From contig WTJZ01000178.1 in the NCBI GenBank assembly GCA_011524615.1, positions 5,696 through 11,508 on the forward strand: 5,813 nucleotides of DNA. The letters are read 5' to 3'. Of the stretch, positions 1 to 5,813 are shown piece by piece; the stretch's first letter is position 1, and every line of letters starts with the position of its first letter. The notes beneath the pieces were generated by a model that was not told the origin of the DNA, ran no database searches, and was given only the letters and a program-made list of their open reading frames with translations. This stretch comes from Akkermansiaceae bacterium. GTDB taxonomy: Bacteria; Verrucomicrobiota; Verrucomicrobiia; Verrucomicrobiales; Akkermansiaceae. The translations under genes and the position numbers were made by a program.

Positions 1-1
1 C

Positions 2-2800
2 GTGCGTTATTTTTTAGGGTGGGATCGTCCGTTTATACAATTAGTAGTAGAGTGGCTCTGGGCTCGTCGCGACGGCATGGACGGGATGTTATTAGTAGTG
101 CCTACGATGGAGAGTGGGCGAAAGGTCCGTCAGGCTCTCGCGGAGCGGGGCGCATGTATCGCTCCGCAGGTGATCACGGCGGGTAAGTTCGGTGCGCTGG
201 GTTATCGTGGTGAGGAGAATGCCTTACTCGAGCAAGAGGTCTGGGCTGGTGCGCTCAAGACCTATGACTGGGATGCTGCCAGTGGGATTCTCTCTGAGCC
301 AAGTGGGGAGAACTGGGAGGTTTTGATGGCAGAGGAGATGCGCACTCTGAGAGTACAGACGGGGGAGTATGGGATGAACTTCTACCACGTATGGCAGAGG
401 CTGCCTGAGACGCATCCTGATAAAGGACGTTGGGGGGTACTCGCTCAGTGGGAATACCGATATACTTATCGACTGAAGGAGATGGGGGGCGTGGATAGTT
501 ATGAGGTGCGCAATAAGCACTTTGCACAGGCTGAGCTCCCCAAAGGGATCACGCATGTGGTGTGGGTCGGAGTGACAGATCCGACAGAGCATGCGGTGCG
601 CATGGCGGAGGTCATGATAGAGCGGGAGCAAGAGATCTCGTTTCTGATCGCGGCTCCAGAGAGTGATGGGTTTGATCCGTATGGCCGTCCACAGACCGAG
701 TATTGGCAGGAGCGCAAGGTGGATTGGCCTCTAGGGAATAAGGCTCTCTATTCCGCCAGTGACCCTCGAGCCCTAGGGTATTTGCTTCAAGATCATTTGG
801 CAGAGTGGGCATCTGCAGGACGCGAGGAGATTTCTATAGGAGTAGGGGATAAGGCGATGGTCGGCCAGATTCAGGCCGTGTTAGGAGAGTCTGGAGTGCG
901 GGTCTTTAACCCTGCAGGGAAGAGTCTCTCGGGATGGTCCTTTGTCGAATGGCTCAAGGTCTGGATTCGCTATTGTCAGGAGGAAAAGGTCTCTGATCTC
1001 AGGGTGCTGGCTCGCTCGGCATGGACGCTACGTTTACTTGACGAGCCTCTATCATTGGTCTCGGTCTCAGATGCGCTGCAGAAGGTCTGTAGCGATGCTA
1101 AGCCGCATACCGTGAAGGATCTCTGGAGGTTAAGAGAGAGTGGGTGGCCGTTCGACCCTAAGAGGGAGAAGATGCTAGAGGGGGCGCTAGGGTATGTGCT
1201 CCGTCTCGTGAGCGGATTAAGAGAGGCACGGGCATTGATGTATGGACGAGTGGACTTAGAGAACCTTAGGTTGCTGTTAGTGCAGGTTTTGGGTGGGCAG
1301 CTTTCCGATGAGGCGGCCTATGCAGAGGAGTGTTACCGTGAGCTCGAGCGTCTCGGGCAGGGGCTGCCAGAGCAGGTGGCCAAGTATGTCGACTTTGCCC
1401 AGGAGTACTTACGACGTCTGGAGAAGGGGAGCATAGGAGAGTCTCGAGAACAAGTGCATGTGGAGGCGCTGGGGTGGCTGGAACTCGCCTTTGAGTCCGC
1501 ACCATACATGATGATCTCTGGGCTGAATGAGGGAGTACTCCCTAATACGGAGCTCGGTAATACGTGGTTACCGGAGAGTCTACGAGAGATGTTGGGGATG
1601 AAGACGAATGCGGATCGTGTCGCGCATGATATCTTCTATATTCAGTCATTGTTAGAGCCGCGCCGTGATGAGGGGGAGGTGCGTGGATACTTCCTGAAGT
1701 ATGGGGCTGGCGGAGAGCCGATGAAGCCGTCTCGTCTGATCCTGCAGGTCGAGCGTGAGGAGTTGGCTCAGCGGGTGGCCCATACCTTCTCTGAGCAGAC
1801 TTACAGTCGTCTCTCTCAACCATGGCGACGTGATTGGGTCTTGCGCGTGCCTGCTATGGATAAAGAGCTCAAGCGTCTGAGTGCGTCTCGGATCAAGGGG
1901 TATCTGGATTGCCCGTTCCGATATTACCTCAAGTTTGAGTTAGGGATGAGTCGTCCTGAGCAACAGCTCCATGAGTGGAGTCAGGCGGAGTTTGGTTCTC
2001 TCGTTCATGAGGTGCTCGAGGCGATGCAGCATGATGCTGGGATCCTGACGACTAAGAATGAGCATGTCCTCAAGGAGTGGCTCTGGGCTCAGCTGGATGA
2101 ACTGATCGAGAAGAGGTTTGCTGAGCACATTCCTACTGCCTTTGCAATTCAGCGAGAGACCTTGCGTCAGCGCCTACAGTTCTTTGCCTATCTAGAGGTC
2201 AAATCCCGTCTGCATGATGACCAGTGGAAGCCGGTCAGGTTTGAGGAGGAGTTCTCCTTCGAGATCGATGGGGTGAGGATCATAGGGGCGATTGACCGCG
2301 TTGACCAGAATGCGGCCGGCGAGTACCGACTGGTGGACTATAAGACAGGCAAGGTAGATCCTGCCGAGAAGTCACATATGGCTAAGATCCCTAAGGATGG
2401 CCTCCCAGCTCACCTTGTGGATACCGCAGTAGCGTTCGAGTACATGGGGGATGAACTCTATTGGAAGAATCTACAACTACCGATCTACGCACTTGCCTAT
2501 CGACAGAAGTACGGCAAGCTTCCCGTCTTAGCCTACTGCACCGTGGCCAAGACCGCACAGGATACGCGCTACACGGAGTGGGTTTTCACGGCAGAGTTAG
2601 CAGAGGCTGCGGAGAAGGCGATACGAGATGTGATCAAGGCCATCCGAGCCGAGCGCTATTGGCCACCCGTCGAGAGAGCGGAGCGGGCATATGATGACTA
2701 CCGCGCCTTCCACTATGGATATGCGATGAGCGACGGCTTCACGGAGCCAGTACGTGAAACGATCGAGACAACATTAACCCAAGGAGAGTTAAACCTATGA
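2..2800 (+). CDS. AddB-like PD-(D/E)XK exonuclease subunit (inactivated helicase fold plus RecB-family nuclease)
   Basis: Probable nuclease and scaffold subunit of an AddAB-type complex that resects double-strand breaks in the cytoplasm. The N-terminus (about residues 1-50) has a VVPT strand (32-35) followed by a helix, as in AddB proteins without a Walker A motif, so ATP hydrolysis is not expected here. GLNEGVLP (507-514) is the AddB hallmark in the helicase-like second half. The pre-nuclease segment LSASRIKGYLDCPFRYYL (626-643) leads into the nuclease: H669 in FGSLVHEVLE, a likely acidic site at E748-E750, D765 in AIDRVD, D779-x-K781 in VDYKTGK, and QLPIY (825-829). All catalytic positions are therefore present. 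Only C637 of the usual iron-sulfur cysteines is visible, and no Cys occurs near the C-terminus. At 932 residues it is shorter than Bacillus AddB (about 1,170). The GTG at position 2 is a plausible start because the protein begins MRYFLGWDRP, but the window edge hides any ribosome site, so the true start could lie upstream. Its stop overlaps the next gene's start. The AddB-type family call is fairly secure; the symbol is withheld because an exact orthologue cannot be confirmed. Confidence 0.88.
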   Translation: MRYFLGWDRPFIQLVVEWLWARRDGMDGMLLVVPTMESGRKVRQALAERGACIAPQVITAGKFGALGYRGEENALLEQEVWAGALKTYDWDAASGILSEPSGENWEVLMAEEMRTLRVQTGEYGMNFYHVWQRLPETHPDKGRWGVLAQWEYRYTYRLKEMGGVDSYEVRNKHFAQAELPKGITHVVWVGVTDPTEHAVRMAEVMIEREQEISFLIAAPESDGFDPYGRPQTEYWQERKVDWPLGNKALYSASDPRALGYLLQDHLAEWASAGREEISIGVGDKAMVGQIQAVLGESGVRVFNPAGKSLSGWSFVEWLKVWIRYCQEEKVSDLRVLARSAWTLRLLDEPLSLVSVSDALQKVCSDAKPHTVKDLWRLRESGWPFDPKREKMLEGALGYVLRLVSGLREARALMYGRVDLENLRLLLVQVLGGQLSDEAAYAEECYRELERLGQGLPEQVAKYVDFAQEYLRRLEKGSIGESREQVHVEALGWLELAFESAPYMMISGLNEGVLPNTELGNTWLPESLREMLGMKTNADRVAHDIFYIQSLLEPRRDEGEVRGYFLKYGAGGEPMKPSRLILQVEREELAQRVAHTFSEQTYSRLSQPWRRDWVLRVPAMDKELKRLSASRIKGYLDCPFRYYLKFELGMSRPEQQLHEWSQAEFGSLVHEVLEAMQHDAGILTTKNEHVLKEWLWAQLDELIEKRFAEHIPTAFAIQRETLRQRLQFFAYLEVKSRLHDDQWKPVRFEEEFSFEIDGVRIIGAIDRVDQNAAGEYRLVDYKTGKVDPAEKSHMAKIPKDGLPAHLVDTAVAFEYMGDELYWKNLQLPIYALAYRQKYGKLPVLAYCTVAKTAQDTRYTEWVFTAELAEAAEKAIRDVIKAIRAERYWPPVERAERAYDDYRAFHYGYAMSDGFTEPVRETIETTLTQGELNL
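2781..2788 (+). promoter_or_regulatory. Shine-Dalgarno for the AddA-like gene, inside the end of the AddB-like gene
   Basis: AAGGAGAG is a near-perfect anti-16S match ending 8 bases before the ATG at 2797. It also encodes part of the last codons (Gln-Gly-Glu) of the upstream gene. Together with the ATGA overlap it fixes the downstream start and suggests translational coupling. It argues against the next in-frame ATG (2815), which would sit too far from this site and only just before the Walker A motif. Confidence 0.85.
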
Positions 2801-5800
2801 GACATGAATTAATAATGGCCTCAGCAGGGTCGGGGAAGACGTATCGACTCAGTAACCGAATCATCGAGCTACTCTTAGACGGAATGGCTGCCGAGAAGAT
2901 TATTGCACTGACCTTCACGCGAAAGGCCGCTGGAGAGTTTGCGGGAGCGCTGTTTGAAAAGATCGCGGGAGCCGCCCATGATGAGCAAAAGGCTGCCCAG
3001 GTGTGTGAGGATCTTGGCAGACCAGGACAGCACCAGTCAGAGGACTTTCTCTCCATCTTAGAGCGAGTCGTGGCCGTCTTGCCTCAGCTCTATTTGGGGA
3101 CTCTTGATAGCTTCTTCACGCGTATGATTCAGGCCTTTCAGCTAGAGTTAGGCCTGAGTAGTAGTTCTGGGTTGCAGATCCTAGAGGATGCGGAGCAGGA
3201 GGAGCTCCGTCTAGAGATGATTGGACTGCTCATGTTCGAGGGCGAGCTCTCGGAGGAGAATCTGAAGACCTTTCTGCAGGTCTTTAAGCAGGCTAACTAT
3301 GGTAAAGAGGAGGTCATGGTCATGTCTCAGATGGAGGAGTTTGTGAAGTCTTGGCATAAGCACCTCCTATCCAAGGGGAGCAAAGGGAGTTGGGGGAATG
3401 TTGCGGCTCTGACCGCAGGGCGCCAGTTGACTCCTTGGTCACTGCAGAAGGAGCAATGTATCAATGATTGGCGAGAGGTCGTGGCAGAGCTGGAGTTCGG
3501 GCATAAGAGCTCTCGTGCGTCATTTGATAAAGTGGTTGGCGCTCTGGAAGCCTTTGTGCCGGGGGCAAACTTGTTTTCAAAAACGGCGGAGAAGTTCCCT
3601 ATTCTGCAGTTGGTTGAGCATTGGGATGAGCTTACTCTCGGGTACCCTATTACCCTCGTCCACTATAAGAAAGAGATAGAGATCTCGCCTACCCAAGGAC
3701 AGAAACTCATGAGAGTGATCCAAGCGGTATGCGATGAAGAGCTGCGTCTCGTATCTGAGCGCGCCGCGGCGCTATGGCAAGTCATGAGGGTATACGAGGC
3801 CGTCTACGAGCAGGCTGGGCGTCAGCGTGGGAAGTTGCAGTTCGATGACCTCAAGTACCTGCTCGGCCAGTGGAAGAACTCCGAGGCCTCAAGAGTGATC
3901 CGAGAGAGTATTGATTATCGACTGGATGGTCGTTATGATCACTGGCTCCTCGATGAGTTCCAGGATACGAGTCTCGACCAGTGGAACTCTCTCGAGCCAC
4001 TCTTGGATGAAGTGGGGTACAGTGAGACCGGTGAGCGTAGCCTGTTCGTCGTAGGAGATGTGAAGCAGGCGATCTACCAATGGCGCGGAGGGGATCCTAA
4101 GCTCTTTACGGATGTGGCGGGTCGATATGACATTACGCCTGAGACGATGGCGGTCTCGTGGCGCTCGCAAGAACCCGTGCTCGATCTCGCTAATACGATC
4201 TGTGGGAATCTCGGTGTGATGGGGACGCTCTTTGGGGACGCCGTCTCCCGCTGGCAGTGGCAAGACCACCGCAAGGCGGAGAAGCTTAAGACAAAGCCCG
4301 CGTATGCCGAGGTGCGTGAGTTCCTAGACAAAGAGTCGAAGCATGAATACCTGATCTCTCTCCTGCAGCGTCTCCAGACCGTAGAGCAGGGGAAGACTTG
4401 TGCACTATTGGTTCGAGGGAATAAGGATGTCCCGCTCTACGCGCAGATGCTCCGTGAGGCGGGGTTCCCAGTCGCAGAGGAGGGGAATGTCTCCCCGTCG
4501 ACGGATAATCCGGTGGGCTTGTTGATCTTGGACTTCTTAAAGTGGCTTGAGAACCCCTCCGATATCTATGCGAGACTACACCTCCAGATGTCTCCAGTAG
4601 GGATGCATTATCAGGCGCTGAGTTCGGAGCCTGAAACCGCGTGGTCAGAGTGGACGGAGATCATGCATCGACATGGGGTGGCGGTCACGGTGGAGCGCTT
4701 TATGTCACCTCTTGTTGCGGAGTTAGGTGCCTTCGGTAAGGATCGGCTCGATTTCTTGATCGGGTATATCCGTGAGCAGGATGTGGCTCTGGAGAGGATA
4801 GTGCGTCTCTTAGAGAAGCTCGTCATCAAGGTGGGCGAAGCTGCGAATGTGATACAGGTCATGACCGTGCATCAGTCTAAGGGGCTGGGGTTTGATGTGG
4901 TGATTTTGCCAGAGTTAGCGAACTCTACCTTGGCAGACTCTCAGCGCTTTACGACCGTAGAGGTATCGAATCAGCATGGGTTCTCCTTCCAAGCGCCTCC
5001 ACCTAAGTGGGCACGTGCGATCTATCCTGAGATCTCAGAGGCCTATCAAGAGTGGGTTGATGAGCAGTACTATGGGGCGTTTTGTCTCCTCTACGTGGCA
5101 CTCACACGTGCGAAGCAGGCCCAGTACTGCTTCCTAGATAAGCCTAAGCGGGGTGCTGAAGATAGCTTTGGAAACTGGATTCGCTCCACCATGAATGCCT
5201 CGGAGGAAGTAGAGGAAGAGGGGAGTGTTATTCTCTATCAAAACGGGGATCCCGCATGGGCTGATCTCGAGATACCCCCTCAGGAGATCACTCAGCCCAC
5301 GACGGTGGTTCCTCAAATCCGTCTGCCTCTCAAGAGGGGGAGGACGACAGCGACGGCCTCACAACAGGTAGGAGCCTTTGAGGATCGGGCTGCGCGTGAC
5401 CGCGGGATCGCGATTCATTCCTTACTAGAGTTAGTGACTTGGTTGCCAGCTTACCCAGAGGAGCTGCCGACCTGGCTTGCGGAGCGTCTAGACTCACATC
5501 GCTTTGGTGAACCTGTGCGTCGATTGCTGAACTCACCTGAGGGTCGCGCCTACTTTGTTCAGCCAGAGGGACAGGTGGAACTCCATCGTGAGCGCACGCT
5601 CGAGTGGATCGATTGTAAGGGACTCTGGAACACCGCACGGATTGACCGATACACAGTGGAGCATGGTAGTGATGGCGGGCTCAGGATCAGAGTGATCGAC
5701 TTTAAGACCGATCAGGACGCTCAGGCAAGTCAGTACCAGTTTCAGTTAAAGAAGTATGCCGAGGCTCTCACGGCGGTCTATGGAGAGGTGCCGATCGAGA

Positions 5801-5813
5801 CCATCGTCGTAGG
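2797..5813 (+). CDS. AddA-like UvrD/Rep-family helicase-nuclease subunit (3' end beyond window)
   Basis: Probable ATP-driven motor and second nuclease of the AddAB-type end-resection complex. The SF1A helicase motifs appear in order. They are Walker A ASAGSGKT (8-15), motif Ia LTFTRKAAGEF (38-48), motif Ib GTLDSFF (101-107), FDDL (349-352), Walker B LLDEFQDT (384-391), motif III GDVKQAIYQWRGGD (420-433), motif IV SWRSQ (454-458), motif V MTVHQSKGLGFD (689-700) and motif VI YVALTRAK (766-773). The C-terminal RecB-type nuclease follows: RGIAIHSLLE (869-878, H874), E932, D950 in ARIDRY, D968-x-K970 in IDFKTD, and QLKKY (983-987). The helicase and nuclease both look catalytically complete. The frame is open for 1005 codons plus two bases, with no stop or frameshift. 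Because the last nuclease motif is already passed, the full protein is probably somewhat over 1,020 residues, short for AddA (about 1,150-1,240). The ATG is supported by a strong Shine-Dalgarno, the 4-base overlap, and an in-frame stop at 2755-2757 that rules out any longer form. RecB is an alternative name, but the AddB-like neighbour and absence of RecC/RecD favour AddA. Confidence 0.92.
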   Translation, partial: MRHELIMASAGSGKTYRLSNRIIELLLDGMAAEKIIALTFTRKAAGEFAGALFEKIAGAAHDEQKAAQVCEDLGRPGQHQSEDFLSILERVVAVLPQLYLGTLDSFFTRMIQAFQLELGLSSSSGLQILEDAEQEELRLEMIGLLMFEGELSEENLKTFLQVFKQANYGKEEVMVMSQMEEFVKSWHKHLLSKGSKGSWGNVAALTAGRQLTPWSLQKEQCINDWREVVAELEFGHKSSRASFDKVVGALEAFVPGANLFSKTAEKFPILQLVEHWDELTLGYPITLVHYKKEIEISPTQGQKLMRVIQAVCDEELRLVSERAAALWQVMRVYEAVYEQAGRQRGKLQFDDLKYLLGQWKNSEASRVIRESIDYRLDGRYDHWLLDEFQDTSLDQWNSLEPLLDEVGYSETGERSLFVVGDVKQAIYQWRGGDPKLFTDVAGRYDITPETMAVSWRSQEPVLDLANTICGNLGVMGTLFGDAVSRWQWQDHRKAEKLKTKPAYAEVREFLDKESKHEYLISLLQRLQTVEQGKTCALLVRGNKDVPLYAQMLREAGFPVAEEGNVSPSTDNPVGLLILDFLKWLENPSDIYARLHLQMSPVGMHYQALSSEPETAWSEWTEIMHRHGVAVTVERFMSPLVAELGAFGKDRLDFLIGYIREQDVALERIVRLLEKLVIKVGEAANVIQVMTVHQSKGLGFDVVILPELANSTLADSQRFTTVEVSNQHGFSFQAPPPKWARAIYPEISEAYQEWVDEQYYGAFCLLYVALTRAKQAQYCFLDKPKRGAEDSFGNWIRSTMNASEEVEEEGSVILYQNGDPAWADLEIPPQEITQPTTVVPQIRLPLKRGRTTATASQQVGAFEDRAARDRGIAIHSLLELVTWLPAYPEELPTWLAERLDSHRFGEPVRRLLNSPEGRAYFVQPEGQVELHRERTLEWIDCKGLWNTARIDRYTVEHGSDGGLRIRVIDFKTDQDAQASQYQFQLKKYAEALTAVYGEVPIETIVV

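Noticed and set aside
1266..1823. Minus-strand open frames opposite the AddB-like gene (for example 1266-1505 and 1542-1823).
   Set aside because: They are antisense to a strongly conserved coding region, are rich in Pro, Arg, His and Ser as expected from reading the complement of this codon usage, and show no recognisable domain.
50..2090. A 16-base direct repeat, GAGTGGCTCTGGGCTC, at 50-65 and 2075-2090.
   Set aside because: Both copies are in the same reading frame and encode Glu-Trp-Leu-Trp-Ala in amphipathic helices; Trp has a single codon and this gene favours the other codons, so chance identity is enough.
2461..2694. A plus-strand open frame of 77 codons in another frame within the end of the AddB-like gene.
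   Set aside because: It overlaps the nuclease QxxxY motif region, and its translation has no recognisable features.
3464..3679. A plus-strand open frame of 71 codons inside the AddA-like gene, considered as a nested gene.
   Set aside because: It lies in the less conserved inter-motif region, has no convincing ribosome site, and its Trp/Ser/Arg-rich product looks like a frame-shifted reading of the helicase.
3889..4331. Two overlapping minus-strand open frames opposite the Walker B to motif IV region of the helicase.
   Set aside because: They mirror the conserved helicase codons, have no family resemblance, and the plus strand there carries unmistakable motifs II-IV.
2797..5813. RecB of a RecBCD system as the identity of the second gene.
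   Set aside because: The neighbour has a GLNEGVLP helicase-like region fused to an intact nuclease, which is AddB-like and not RecC-like, and no RecD-type helicase is visible; RecC has no active nuclease.

Overview
The window is almost entirely filled by two long plus-strand genes that look like a two-gene operon for double-strand-break end processing, an AddAB (RexAB/RecBCD-type) helicase-nuclease. The first gene (2-2800) encodes an AddB-like protein: a degenerate helicase fold with no Walker A motif, followed by a complete RecB-family PD-(D/E)XK nuclease domain. The second (2797 to the window edge) encodes an AddA-like protein: a UvrD/Rep superfamily 1 helicase with all the canonical motifs, followed by its own RecB-type nuclease domain. 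The second gene is open from its ATG to the last base, so its 3' end lies outside the window. I read it codon by codon and found no stop or frameshift in 1005 codons.

The two genes overlap by 4 bases (ATGA), and a strong Shine-Dalgarno (AAGGAGAG) lies inside the last codons of the first. This indicates one mRNA with translational coupling. There is no non-coding stretch, RNA gene, mobile element, CRISPR array or terminator that I can support. No promoter is visible because the window begins at or just after the start of the first gene.

In AddAB-type enzymes the AddA subunit drives ATP-dependent unwinding from a DNA end, and each subunit nuclease cuts one strand until a Chi site is met, leaving a 3' single-stranded tail for RecA. 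Here both nuclease sites keep their catalytic residues and only the AddA-like subunit keeps an ATP site, which fits that division of labour. Two features differ from the Bacillus AddAB model. Both proteins are compact, and the AddB-like protein lacks the C-terminal cysteine cluster that holds the 4Fe-4S 'iron staple'.

The organism is a bacterium with moderate GC and purine-rich ribosome sites. The N-terminal 'FLGWDRP' style of the AddB-like protein and the 'SKGLGFD' form of helicase motif V resemble what I recall of Verrucomicrobiota (Opitutae-like) proteins. That is a low-confidence inference from memory. This appears to be a core DNA-repair locus, and I see no convincing evidence of an undescribed system.
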